This document shows positions 1 to 8,454 of a stretch of 64,000 nt of DNA, one piece after another. Position numbers and translations under genes: made by a program. Within the stretch, counting starts at the first letter, position 1; each line of letters starts with the position of its first letter. This DNA comes from JAFECT01 sp964432415 (GTDB lineage: Bacteria > Pseudomonadota > Alphaproteobacteria > Caulobacterales > Caulobacteraceae), in NCBI GenBank assembly GCA_964432415.1, contig CAYSNW010000006.1, positions 35,358 through 99,357 on the forward strand, given 5' to 3'. The notes under the pieces were generated by a model, which was not told the DNA's origin, made no database searches, and saw only the letters and a list, made by a program, of their open reading frames with translations.

Positions 1-181
1 GGTCCTCCATCAGGCGCAGGTGGTGATAGATGGCGGTCGGCTTGCGCCCGAGGGCGGCGGCCAGGTCGCGCACCGACATCGGCCCCATGGCCACCAGGCG
101 ATCGACGATGTCGAGCCGCACGGCGCTGGCCAGGGCCTCGATCTGGTCGCGCCGGTTGATCCAGTAGACGGGCTTGGACAT
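1..181 (-). CDS. ArsR-like winged helix-turn-helix regulator (partial, N-terminus only)
   Basis: The first 60 codons of a leftward gene run off the window edge. The ATG is at 181 and the protein begins MSKPVYWINRRDQIEAL. The visible part reads as a DNA-binding helix-turn-helix: LDIVDRLVAMGPMSVRDLAAALG, then RKPTAIYHHLRLMED, the pattern of ArsR-type winged-helix repressors in which the second helix (PTAIYHHLRLM) is the recognition helix. The effector part is missing, so the ligand and targets are unknown. It is divergent from lpxC, and the gap between them holds a long inverted repeat. Confidence 0.7.
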   Translation of the reverse strand, partial: MSKPVYWINRRDQIEALASAVRLDIVDRLVAMGPMSVRDLAAALGRKPTAIYHHLRLMED

Positions 182-281
182 GCGGGTCCGATTGTTGCGG
201 AGAGTCACGATTCTTCAAAAAGAGACCACGTCGGTTGAACAAAGGGAAGAGTCTGGGGCGGCGGCGATCCAGGAAGAAAGG

Positions 282-430
282 TTTTCCACAGACCACACAG
301 ACCACACAGACGAGGAAGCAAGTGATCGGGCCCGTGAGGGGGCCTTCCTGCCGGCCATCGGCCGGCGAAAATGATCCCTCGCGCCTGGAGGAGGCATCCC
401 GTCTGTGTGGTCTGTGTGGTCTGTGGAAAA
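282..430. repeat. Inverted repeat built from tandem 9-mers (family 1, copy 1)
   Basis: Two perfectly complementary 31-base arms lie at 282-312 and 400-430. The left arm runs TTTTCCACAG followed by ACCACACAG twice and then ACG; the right arm is its reverse complement. The 87-base centre contains a smaller palindrome (CCGGCCATCGGCCGG). A related element is at 19899-19997. The element fills most of the 390-base gap between the partial regulator and lpxC, in which I see no gene. Translations of it give DHTDHTD-like strings, which are artefacts of the repeat. Confidence 0.85.
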
Positions 431-572
431 TCCTTCCCTGCATCTCGCGCCGAACGTCGGCGCGCCCACTCGAAACAAAGCGAAACACGACTTTGCTTGA
501 GGCTCGCGGGGCCCGGCGGCTAGTGGGAATGTCAGGGGTCGAGATCCGCGTCAGACGGATCGACGAAATACG

Positions 573-1487
573 GTGTCTTCCAAAGTGTCCAACGCGTCGT
601 CGGAAATCCACGAACACACGCTCGCCGGCCCGGCGATCTGCGCCGGCGTGGGCGTGCACACCGGTGAGCGCGTGCGCATGTCGATCCGCCCGGCGGCGCC
701 TGGGACGGGCATCGTGTTCGTGCGCACCGACATCAAGGACCGCGACAACCGCATCGCGGCGGTGGGCGAGGCGGTGACCGCCACCCAGCTGGGCACCATC
801 ATCTGCAACAAGGCGGGCGTCGAGGTCTCGACCATCGAGCACCTGATGGCGGCCTTCGCGGCGCTCGGCGTGGACAACGCCACCGTCGAGCTGGACGGCC
901 CCGAGGTCCCGATCATGGACGGCTCGGCCCTGCCGTTCATCCAGCTGCTGGACCGCGCCGGCTTCCGCCGCCAGCACACGCCCCAGCAGTTCATCGAAAT
1001 CCTCAAGCCCGTGCGGGTGGAAGAGGGCGACAAGTCCGCGGCCCTGCTGCCCTGCGACCGCTTCGAGATGTTCTTCGAGATCGAGTTCGCCACCCCCCTG
1101 ATCGGGCGCCAGAGCGTGGACCTGGTGATCACCGAGGAGAGCTTCCGCAAGGAGCTGGCCGCGGCGCGCACCTTCGGCTTCGTCGAAGAGGTCGAACACC
1201 TGCGTTCCATCGGCAAGGCCCGTGGCGGCTCGCTGGAAAACGCCGTGGTCATCGACGGCGACCGCATCCTGAACCCCGAGGGCCTGCGCTTCGCCGACGA
1301 GTTCGTGCGCCACAAGGCGCTGGACGCGGTGGGCGACCTCTATGTCCTGGGCGCCCCGCTGCTGGGCCGTTTCGAGGGCCGCAAGGCCGGCCACAGCATG
1401 AACAACAAGGTCGTGCGCGCGCTTCTGGCTCAGCCGGACGCGTGGCGGGTGGTCACCCTGACCCCCGAAATGGCGGAAGCCGTCTAG
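573..1487 (+). CDS. lpxC: UDP-3-O-acyl-N-acetylglucosamine deacetylase
   Basis: LpxC is a cytoplasmic zinc enzyme that carries out the committed deacetylation step of lipid A synthesis. At 304 residues this is normal family length. The zinc and catalytic signatures are present: HLMAAFAALGVDN (first zinc His), DGSALPFI, the RHKALDAVGDL block carrying the second His and the Asp ligand, and AGHSMNNK with the general-acid His near the C-terminus. The start used is GTG at 573, the first in-frame start that gives a full N-terminus; no strong ribosome site is visible. It is followed by bamD, another outer-membrane gene. LpxC just upstream of bamD and recN is a familiar arrangement in Caulobacter relatives. 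Confidence 0.96.
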   Translation: MSSKVSNASSEIHEHTLAGPAICAGVGVHTGERVRMSIRPAAPGTGIVFVRTDIKDRDNRIAAVGEAVTATQLGTIICNKAGVEVSTIEHLMAAFAALGVDNATVELDGPEVPIMDGSALPFIQLLDRAGFRRQHTPQQFIEILKPVRVEEGDKSAALLPCDRFEMFFEIEFATPLIGRQSVDLVITEESFRKELAAARTFGFVEEVEHLRSIGKARGGSLENAVVIDGDRILNPEGLRFADEFVRHKALDAVGDLYVLGAPLLGRFEGRKAGHSMNNKVVRALLAQPDAWRVVTLTPEMAEAV

Positions 1488-1640
1488 GTCTGTCTGAATT
1501 CAGCCTTGATCTATCCCGACTATCGGCGTCGGATCACCGCCGGGGAGGGCGTTTGTCGCGGCCGCTTGCGGTTGGCGCACGCTCACCCCTCGTGTAGAAG
1601 CGGCGTTCGGGTTCGGGACGTGTCTCAAGAGGTCTGATCG

Positions 1641-2531
1641 GTGCTTCGTAAACTCTCTGGCCGCGGGCCTGTCATCGCGGCCATCGCCATCGCCGTCGCC
1701 GTCTCCGGATGCGCGCGGCAAAAGCCCAAGCCCCAGATCGCTTACGAGGAGCGTCCGGACGACCTTCTGTACCTGGAAGGCGCCCAGAAGCTGGACAAGC
1801 ACGAGTGGACCTCGGCCATCGACTACTTCGACGAGGTCGAGCGCCAGCACCCCTATTCCCAGTGGTCGCGCCGCGCGATCCTGATGGAGGCCTACGCCTA
1901 TTACGAGGCGAACCAGTACGAGGACGCTGTCGCCGCGGCGGACCGGTTCATCACCCTCTATCCGGGCAGCCCGCAGGCGGCCTACGCCTTTTACCTGAAG
2001 TCGATCTGCTACTTCGAACAGATCATGGACGTGCAGCGCGACCAGGGCGCCACCCAGAACGCGCTCGCCTCGCTGCGCGACATCGTCCAGCGCTATCCGA
2101 ACACGGACTATGCCCTCGACGCCAAGGTCAAGATCGACATGGTCAACGACCAGCTGGCCGGCAAGGAGATGTCGATCGGACGCTGGTACCTGCGCGAGAA
2201 CCAGCCGCTGGCCGCCATCGGCCGCTTCAAGACCGTGGTCGACAACAAGGAATTCCAGCGCACCTCGCACACGCCGGAAGCCCTGTACCGCCTGACGGAA
2301 GCCTATCTGACCATGGGCCTGACCGACGAGGCCAAGCGCAACGCCGCGGTGCTGGGCTACAACTACCCGGGCGACCGCTGGTACCGCGACGCCTACAAGC
2401 TGCTGGCCGCCAATGGGCTGAAGCCCGCCGTGACGCCGGACGAGCACGGCGCCAAGGGGCCGGACTCCAAGGACTTCGCGCCGCAGAAGAAGAAAAGCCT
2501 TCTGCAGAAGCTCATCCCGTTCAAGAGCTAG
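1641..2531 (+). CDS. bamD: Outer membrane assembly lipoprotein BamD
   Basis: BamD is the TPR lipoprotein of the BAM complex, which inserts beta-barrels in the outer membrane. The 296-residue product starts with a lipoprotein signal (basic start, hydrophobic stretch, lipobox VSGC with Cys24). TPR-type helices follow, with typical BamD blocks such as LYLEGAQKLDKHEWTSAIDYF, ERQHPYSQWSRRA and YPGSPQAAYAFYLKS. The GTG start at 1641 has a GAGG ribosome site about 8 bases upstream and leads directly into the signal. recN begins 25 bases after the stop, so the two may be cotranscribed. The C-terminal tail is Lys-rich (QKKKSLLQKLIPFKS). Confidence 0.95.
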   Translation: MLRKLSGRGPVIAAIAIAVAVSGCARQKPKPQIAYEERPDDLLYLEGAQKLDKHEWTSAIDYFDEVERQHPYSQWSRRAILMEAYAYYEANQYEDAVAAADRFITLYPGSPQAAYAFYLKSICYFEQIMDVQRDQGATQNALASLRDIVQRYPNTDYALDAKVKIDMVNDQLAGKEMSIGRWYLRENQPLAAIGRFKTVVDNKEFQRTSHTPEALYRLTEAYLTMGLTDEAKRNAAVLGYNYPGDRWYRDAYKLLAANGLKPAVTPDEHGAKGPDSKDFAPQKKKSLLQKLIPFKS

Positions 2532-2556
2532 CCCGCGAATCCGCTAAGGTAGGGCG

Positions 2557-4254
2557 ATGCTGATCGGGCTCGCCATCCGCGATGTGGTGCTGGTCGACGC
2601 GCTCGATCTCGCGATCGGGCCGGGCCTCACCGTGCTGACCGGCGAGACCGGCGCCGGCAAGTCCATCATCCTCGACGCCCTGGGCCTGGCCACCGGCGCC
2701 CGCGCCGACGCGGGCCTGGTGCGTTCCGGCGCCGAGCGTGCGGTCGCCACCGCGGTGTTCGCCCCGCCCATGAGCCACGGGGCCTGGGACTATCTCTCCG
2801 AAAAGGGCCTCGACTTCGATCGGGGCGAGGACCTGGTGCTGCGCCGCCAGCTGGGCGCCGATGGCCGCAGCCGCGCCTTCGTCAACGACCAGGCGGTCAG
2901 CGTGGGCGTGCTCAAGGACCTGGGCGAGCAGCTGCTGGAGGTCCACGGCCAGCACGAGACCGTCGGGCTGCTGGACAGCCGCACCCATAGGGGCCAGCTC
3001 GACGCCTACGGTCGGCTGGAGGCGGCGGTCGAAGGCGTCCGCGGCGCCTGGAAGGCCTGGCGTGCGGCGCAGGCCGAGGCGGCGTCCTTGCGCGAACGCG
3101 CCGCGCGGGCCCAGGCGGAGGCCGAGGAGCTGTCGCTGCGCCTGGCCGAGCTCGACCGGCTCGACCCGCGTCCCGGCGAGGAGACGGCGCTGGCGGAGGA
3201 GCGGGCGCTGCTGGGCGCGGCGGAGAAGGCGCTGGCCGACATCGCCTCCGCGCGCGACGCGCTCGGCGGCGACACCCTGTCCAGCCGACTGGCCCAGGCC
3301 TTCCGGGCGCTGGAGCGGGCGCGCGAACGCGCGACCCAGGCGGGGGCCGGCGAGGACAACCGCATCGTCAAGCTGATCATCGCGGCGGCCGAGAGCGTCG
3401 ACCGCACCCTGGTCGAGGGGCTGGAGGCGATCGCCGCGGTGGACGCGGCCGCCGACGCCTTCGAGTTCGAGCCGGGCCGGCTGGACAAGGCGGAGGAGCG
3501 GCTGTTCGAGCTCAGGGCCATGGCCCGCAAGCTCGGGGTCACGGTCGACGACCTGGCCCGCGAGCGGCTGCGCATCGCCGAGGCGCTGCGGCTGATCGAG
3601 GACACGGAAGGCGCCCTGAAGGCGGCCGACCAGGCCGCGGCCCAGGCCGAGGCGGACTATCGCGGCGCGGCCGCGGCCCTGTCGCTGGGGCGGCGCGAGG
3701 CGGGGGAGCGCCTGACCCGGGCGGTCAATGCGGAGCTCGGCCCGCTCAAGCTCGACAAGGCCCGCTTCCGGGTGGCGGTCGAGCCCCTGGCGGCCGAGCG
3801 GGCGGGGCCCGAAGGCGCCGACCGGGTGGAGTTCGAGGTCTCGACCAATCCCGGCGCGCCCTGGGGCGGACTGGGCGACATCGCCTCGGGCGGCGAGCTG
3901 GCGCGGTTCGCGCTGGCGCTCAAGGCGTCCCTGGCCGGGGTGGGGGCAGGCCCGGTGATGATCTTCGACGAGGTGGACCAGGGCGTGGGCGGCGCCGTGG
4001 CCGACGCCGTGGGCCTCCGGCTCAAGGGGCTGGCGGTGTCCGGCCAGGTGCTGGTGGTGACCCACTCGCCCCAGGTGGCCGCGCGCGGCGACGCCCACTG
4101 GAAGGTCAGCAAGCGCGATACGGAGGGCGGCGTGCGCACCCTGGTCGCGACGCTCGGCCCCGGCGAACGGGAAGAGGAACTGGCCCGCATGCTCGCCGGG
4201 GCGGAGGTCACCGACGCGGCCCGCGCGGCGGCGCGGGCGCTGATGGAGGCGTGA
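2557..4254 (+). CDS. recN: DNA repair protein RecN
   Basis: RecN is an SMC-like ATPase used in recombinational repair of double-strand breaks. The 565-residue protein has a Walker A motif GETGAGKS at residues 29-36, a central coiled-coil rich in Ala, Glu and Arg (roughly residues 160-370), the ABC signature SGGELARFALALK, and Walker B with IFDEVDQGVGG, followed by THSPQVAA. These are the standard RecN landmarks and the length is normal. The ATG at 2557 is preceded by TAAGGTAGGG. It is convergent with the DUF4349 gene, and the gap is filled by a paired REP-like element. Confidence 0.96.
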   Translation: MLIGLAIRDVVLVDALDLAIGPGLTVLTGETGAGKSIILDALGLATGARADAGLVRSGAERAVATAVFAPPMSHGAWDYLSEKGLDFDRGEDLVLRRQLGADGRSRAFVNDQAVSVGVLKDLGEQLLEVHGQHETVGLLDSRTHRGQLDAYGRLEAAVEGVRGAWKAWRAAQAEAASLRERAARAQAEAEELSLRLAELDRLDPRPGEETALAEERALLGAAEKALADIASARDALGGDTLSSRLAQAFRALERARERATQAGAGEDNRIVKLIIAAAESVDRTLVEGLEAIAAVDAAADAFEFEPGRLDKAEERLFELRAMARKLGVTVDDLARERLRIAEALRLIEDTEGALKAADQAAAQAEADYRGAAAALSLGRREAGERLTRAVNAELGPLKLDKARFRVAVEPLAAERAGPEGADRVEFEVSTNPGAPWGGLGDIASGGELARFALALKASLAGVGAGPVMIFDEVDQGVGGAVADAVGLRLKGLAVSGQVLVVTHSPQVAARGDAHWKVSKRDTEGGVRTLVATLGPGEREEELARMLAGAEVTDAARAAARALMEA

Positions 4255-4292
4255 AGGGCCTTTTCGCGCCCAGCTTTGAGCAAGAATCGCGG

Positions 4293-4416
4293 TTGGGTCC
4301 TCGGGTCTACGGTCGCTTCGCGTCCTTCGCTCCGGGGATGACGTATATAATAAAAACAATACCTTAGAACTTGACGTCATCCTCGGGGCCCGCGAAGCGG
4401 GAACCCGAGGACCCAA
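4293..4416. repeat. REP-like unit pair, outward TTGGGTCC ends (family 2, copy A)
   Basis: Outer arms TTGGGTCCTCGGGT (4293-4306) and ACCCGAGGACCCAA (4403-4416) are perfect reverse complements. Inner parts GGGGATGACGT and ACGTCATCCTCGGG also pair imperfectly around an AT-rich centre (tataataaaaacaat). The element sits between the convergent ends of recN and the DUF4349 gene. The same unit occurs in opposite arrangement at 6126-6294. It could form a long hairpin and act as a bidirectional terminator. Confidence 0.85.
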
Positions 4417-4456
4417 CAGCTCCCGAACTCAAAGCGGCGAACCTACGCCCAGCACA

Positions 4457-5398
4457 TCACTCCGGCCGGGGCGCCTTGCGCTTCCGGTTCCAGCGGTGGA
4501 CGGCCAAGGCCGCCGCAAAGGCCAGCCCGAACGGCAGCAGGTAGGACAGGGCCGCCACGAAGAAGGCCAGGCCGTCCATGACGTGGCCGGTGAAGCCGTG
4601 GACCGCTCGGTCCAGCCGCCCGAAGGCGCTGCCGGGCGCCAGGGTGGCGGTGGAGCGGTACTCGACCACCAGCTTGGCGGTCACCACCCGGGTCTTCATC
4701 ACCTCGAGCTCGGACTGGGCGGCGTCGATCTCGCCCTGGACGTTGGCGACCTGCTGCTCCAGCTCGACCAGGTCGTCCAGCTTGCCCTTGTGGGTGGCCA
4801 GCAGGTTCTGCATGCGATCGCGCAGGGTCTTCTTGGCCCGGAGCGCCGCCTCGGTGTCGACGATCGAGCGGCTGAGGTCCTCGGTCCCGACGGCGGAGGA
4901 GGACAGCGTGCCGTGGGCGGCCTTGACGTCCTCCTCGATGCGGGCGCGGAAGCCCTTGATCCACTCGGGCGCGGCGCGGATCTCCAGCCGGCCGGCGACG
5001 TCGTCCTTGCCCTCCTGTCTGGTGTCGGCGCCGACCACCTGGCAGACGGTCGCCCCGGCGGCGGCGCAGGCGTCCTCGTGCATGCGCACCAGCATGGGCA
5101 CGGCCGCGGGCGGCGCCTGGACGGCGTAGTTGTAGTCGTAGGCGAGCTGGGGCGCGGTCAGCTTGAGCGGACCGGGCTTGACGGCGGGCGCGTTCGGCCG
5201 GGCGGCCGAGGCTGCGACCGGAGGCGCGGCGGCGACATCGGACTCCGGCGCCGAAGGCGCGGCGACCTTGGCCGCGCTTTCGGATGGGGATTCGGCCACG
5301 GGTTTGGCCGGCACGGGGGCCGGACCGGGGCCGGGCTTCCTGTCGCAGGCGGCGATGGAAAGGGCGAAGGCGAGCGCGAGCACGAGTGAGTGCTTCAT
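4457..5398 (-). CDS. DUF4349 domain lipoprotein
   Basis: This 313-residue protein has a lipoprotein signal ending in SIAAC (Cys19), a Pro/Ala-rich linker to about residue 80, and then a DUF4349-type domain. In the domain an anti-sigma-like alpha/beta part (PQLAYDYNYAVQAP...) is followed by a coiled-coil (SIVDTEAALRAKKTLRDRMQ..., VELEQQVANVQGEIDAAQSELE) and VTAKLVVEYRS. One C-terminal membrane helix (YLLPFGLAFAAALAVHRW) and a basic tail close the protein. The family is widespread in envelopes but its biochemical role is not established. A membrane-tethered coiled-coil protein is the safe description. Confidence 0.8.
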   Translation of the reverse strand: MKHSLVLALAFALSIAACDRKPGPGPAPVPAKPVAESPSESAAKVAAPSAPESDVAAAPPVAASAARPNAPAVKPGPLKLTAPQLAYDYNYAVQAPPAAVPMLVRMHEDACAAAGATVCQVVGADTRQEGKDDVAGRLEIRAAPEWIKGFRARIEEDVKAAHGTLSSSAVGTEDLSRSIVDTEAALRAKKTLRDRMQNLLATHKGKLDDLVELEQQVANVQGEIDAAQSELEVMKTRVVTAKLVVEYRSTATLAPGSAFGRLDRAVHGFTGHVMDGLAFFVAALSYLLPFGLAFAAALAVHRWNRKRKAPRPE

Positions 5399-5650
5399 GG
5401 GTTTGGCTCCTGCCCCCAGCGCCGAGTCGGACGGTAACAGGCCCGTGAGAATTGCCTAGAAAAAGATCACAAGTTCGTGATTACAAATCGGTCATGCCTT
5501 GGTCGACATGGGCTTGAGGATCGGCGGATTTCGTCGCCGCCTGTTACCGTGCGACCCTTTCCGTCGCCTTTTCAGGGGCTTCCGCCGCAGCGGCCTTGCT
5601 CGTGAAGGGCTGCGAGCAAGGGATGGCCAGATCGTATACGGAGGCGGCGG

Positions 5651-6115
5651 ATGAGATATCTGTTCGTGACCACGGCCGCCGCCTCGGCGCTGGCTGTCGC
5701 GGCCCTGGCGGCGGGACCGGGAGAGGTCGCCTATCCCGAGGGTTTCCGCGCCTGGACCCATGTGGGCAGCGCGGTGATGGGCCCGGAGGCTCAGGGGTCG
5801 CCGGCCTTCGAGGGCCTGCACCACATCTACGCCAACCCCGCGGCGATGCAGGGCTACCGGACCGGCAGCTTTCCGGCCGGATCGGTGCTGGTCTTCGATC
5901 TGCACACGGTGAAGGTCGCCGCCGGGGTGACCGCGCCGGTCGCGCGCAAGCAGCTCGACGTCATGGTCAAGGACGCATCCGGCTGGCGCTTCGCCGAATT
6001 CACGGGCGAGAGCAGGGTGGCGCGAGCGGAGACGCCGGACTGGTCGGTCAAGACCTGCGCCGCCTGCCACGCCAAGGCGCCGACCGACTTCGTGTTCAGC
6101 CGCTGGCGGGAGTGA
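5651..6115 (+). CDS. Cytochrome P460 family protein
   Basis: A 154-residue exported protein with a signal peptide (RYLFVTTAAASALAVAALAAG). The mature part follows the cytochrome P460 pattern: YPEGFRAWTHVGSAVMGP, HHIYANPAA, FPAGSVLVFDL, and a single C-terminal heme c site CAACH (TCAACHAKAPTDFVFS). P460 proteins are periplasmic c-type cytochromes. Some oxidise hydroxylamine, but many homologues in heterotrophs have no known substrate, so only heme binding can be claimed. No obvious redox partner is next to it. It is convergent with msrB across a REP-like element. Confidence 0.88.
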   Translation: MRYLFVTTAAASALAVAALAAGPGEVAYPEGFRAWTHVGSAVMGPEAQGSPAFEGLHHIYANPAAMQGYRTGSFPAGSVLVFDLHTVKVAAGVTAPVARKQLDVMVKDASGWRFAEFTGESRVARAETPDWSVKTCAACHAKAPTDFVFSRWRE

Positions 6116-6125
6116 TCATCCTCCA

Positions 6126-6294
6126 ACTATGTCCGTCATCCTCGGAGCGAAGGCGCGCCAGCGCCGTAGACCCGAGGACCCAACCGCTCCCGCCCTAGAC
6201 GCTGCAAAGAGAAGAGGCGCCCGGCGTCAGAAAAGATTCGCTGTTGGGTCCTCGGGTCTCCGCTTCGCTCCGCTCCGAGGATGACGGACATAGT
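6126..6294. repeat. REP-like unit pair, inward TTGGGTCC ends (family 2, copy B)
   Basis: The outer arms are perfect 24-base reverse complements at 6126-6149 (starting ACTATGTCCGTCATCCTCGG) and 6271-6294. Inside them AGACCCGAGGACCCAAC (6168-6184) pairs with GTTGGGTCCTCGGGTCT (6243-6259). The same unit as in copy A is used, but here the TTGGGTCC ends face each other rather than outwards. It lies exactly between the convergent stops of the cytochrome P460 gene (6115) and msrB (6310). Confidence 0.88.
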
Positions 6295-6309
6295 TTGGGG
6301 GCGAGCTGC

Positions 6310-6777
<468 letters not shown>

Positions 6778-6914
6778 GGGCTGCTCCTTGGGGCGGGAGG
6801 ATGGCTGGGCGGCGGCGCGCCGGCGGATTTGCACAAGCTACGGCGCCGGCCTGGAGGCAGATGGCGCCGCGCACGGAGAAATCCAAGGCCGGATCCAGGG
6901 TCGCCAGCCAGGCT

Positions 6915-6958
6915 GTTGACAGGTCACGCCTGAACACTTTACCCATTGGTGAAGTGTT
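6915..6958. promoter_or_regulatory. Possible promoter with inverted repeat upstream of the SnoaL-like gene
   Basis: TTGACA at 6915-6920 could be a -35 element. Further on, AACACTT (6933-6939) and AAGTGTT (6952-6958) form a perfect 7-base inverted repeat with a 12-base spacer, ending 12 bases before the ATG at 6971. The position would suit an operator. No regulator gene is adjacent, so this is only a candidate site. Confidence 0.3.
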
Positions 6959-6970
6959 GGAGGTCAGGCC

Positions 6971-7453
6971 ATGTCCACAACCCCGTCCCGCCGTTCTCTG
7001 ATCGACCTCGGGGCGGGCGTGCTCGCCGCCGCCCTTGTCCCGCAGGCCGCAAGCGCGAAGACGCCGGCCGGCGCGACCACCCGCAACGAGACGATCGTGC
7101 GCCGGTGGTACGGGCTGTGGGAGACGGAAAAGCAGAACTGGGCCCCGTTCGCCGCCCTGCTGGCGGATGATTTCACCTTCACCAGCGCCGCGCCCGACGA
7201 CCACATCAGCAAGGCCGCCTTCAAGACCACCTGCTGGGACACCCAGATCGGGCACATCAAGAGCTTCGATCTGGAGCTGGCGATGGCGCAGGGCGATGCG
7301 GTGTTCGTGCGCTACCTCTGTCACACCACCAACGGCAAGGCCTTCCGCAACGTGGAGCTTCTGCGGTTGCGGCGCTCCAGGATCGCGTCGATCGAGTGCT
7401 ACTTCGGCGGTCCGGCGGGCTATCCGACCGCAGCCGAGTCCCAGAAGAAGTAA
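6971..7453 (+). CDS. Exported SnoaL/NTF2-like protein
   Basis: 160 residues. The N-terminus has a Tat-like signal (SRRSLIDLGAGVLAAALVPQAASA). The remainder reads as an NTF2-like cone fold of the SnoaL type: RNETIVRRWYGLWETEKQNWAPFAALLADDFTFTSAAPDDHISKAAF, then beta strands ending VELLRLRRSRIASIECYFG. Such proteins can be small enzymes or ligand-binding domains, and the substrate cannot be read from the sequence. GGAGG lies 7 bases before the ATG at 6971, fixing the start. Confidence 0.75.
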   Translation: MSTTPSRRSLIDLGAGVLAAALVPQAASAKTPAGATTRNETIVRRWYGLWETEKQNWAPFAALLADDFTFTSAAPDDHISKAAFKTTCWDTQIGHIKSFDLELAMAQGDAVFVRYLCHTTNGKAFRNVELLRLRRSRIASIECYFGGPAGYPTAAESQKK

Positions 7454-7549
7454 GCGCTGGAACGCCGAGCGACCGGCGGGCGGCCGCCCCCCGGTTGCGC
7501 CGGGACCGACGCGGCGTAAGCTCCCCCACGACCTTTGGGGGAGGGGCGC

Positions 7550-8416
7550 ATGACAGCGCAGCGGGACGGCCTGGCGATCCTGACGTTTCTGGGACTGACG
7601 GCGGCGTTCAGCGCCCTGTTCTGGACCCTGATGATCAACGCCGGCCAAATCGGCGCCGGCGGCGGGCACTATGTCGAGGGCGTGATGTGGTCGCCGGGGA
7701 TCGCGGCGCTGGCGACCGTCGCGATCTTTCGCCTGGATATCGGCTCCCTCGGCCTGTCGCGGTTCGGCGGGCGGTTCGCCGCGGTCGGCTATCTCACGCC
7801 CCTGGTCTATGCGGCCATCGCCTACGGCCTGGTGTGGACCCTGGGCTTCGGGACCTTTCCCGATCCGGCGGGGATCGCCAGGCTGTCGGCGGGCCTCGGC
7901 TGGGGGGCGAGCGCGCCCGGGCGGTTCGTGCCGCTCTATTTCCTGCTGATCGGCTTAACCGGGATGATCGCCGGCACGGCGCGCGCCCTCGGCGAGGAGA
8001 TCGGCTGGCGCGGCTTCCTGGCGCCGCGGCTGGTGGGGCGCTGGGGCTTCACCGGCGGCGCCCTTGTCAGCGGCCTGATCTGGACGGCCTGGCACGTGCC
8101 GGTCCTGCTCAACGCCGACTACAACAACGGCACGCCCTGGTGGTTCGCTCTGACGTGCTTCACCGTCATGGTGGTCGCCGACAGCGTCATCCTGACCTGG
8201 CTGCGCCTGCGCTCGAACAGCGTCTGGCCCTGCGCCATCCTGCACGCCAGCCACAACCTGTTCATCCAGAAGTTCTTCACGCCCCTGACCGGGGCGAAGG
8301 GGACGCTCACCCCCTACGCCATCGACGAGTTCGGCGTGGCCGTGCCGGCGGTGGTGCTGGTCTTCGCCCTGGCGTTCTGGGCCAATCGCGGACGGGCGAC
8401 GGCGCCCGCGGCCTGA
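7550..8416 (+). CDS. CPBP family intramembrane metalloprotease
   Basis: A 288-residue polytopic membrane protein with the CPBP (Abi/CAAX-protease-like) signatures: GEEIGWRGFLAPRLV carrying the EExxxR motif, the downstream WHVPVLL, and HASHNLFIQ with further His/Asn ligands. About seven to eight hydrophobic segments are visible. Members cleave membrane or prenylated substrates, or protect against self-made bacteriocins; the target here is unknown. The ATG at 7550 follows a GGGGGAGGGG stretch; a TTG five codons earlier is less likely. Confidence 0.85.
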   Translation: MTAQRDGLAILTFLGLTAAFSALFWTLMINAGQIGAGGGHYVEGVMWSPGIAALATVAIFRLDIGSLGLSRFGGRFAAVGYLTPLVYAAIAYGLVWTLGFGTFPDPAGIARLSAGLGWGASAPGRFVPLYFLLIGLTGMIAGTARALGEEIGWRGFLAPRLVGRWGFTGGALVSGLIWTAWHVPVLLNADYNNGTPWWFALTCFTVMVVADSVILTWLRLRSNSVWPCAILHASHNLFIQKFFTPLTGAKGTLTPYAIDEFGVAVPAVVLVFALAFWANRGRATAPAA

Positions 8417-8454
8417 CGGCGCTCAGGCGGGGCGCGGGCCGGGGTAGGCGGCCG

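Noticed and set aside
282..430. Tandem repeated units considered as a CRISPR array
   Set aside because: Units are 9 bases with no spacers and are arranged in inverted arms. No cas gene is present in the window.
235..777. Open frame running through the first inverted repeat into lpxC, with repeated QTTQTTQT residues
   Set aside because: The residues come from the tandem 9-mer repeat, and the frame overlaps lpxC out of phase.
1500..2447. Long open frames opposite bamD, recN and many other genes on the reverse strand
   Set aside because: They are shadows in high-GC coding sequence. Their translations are Arg/Gly/Ala/His-rich with no motif, and the sense strand has clear families.
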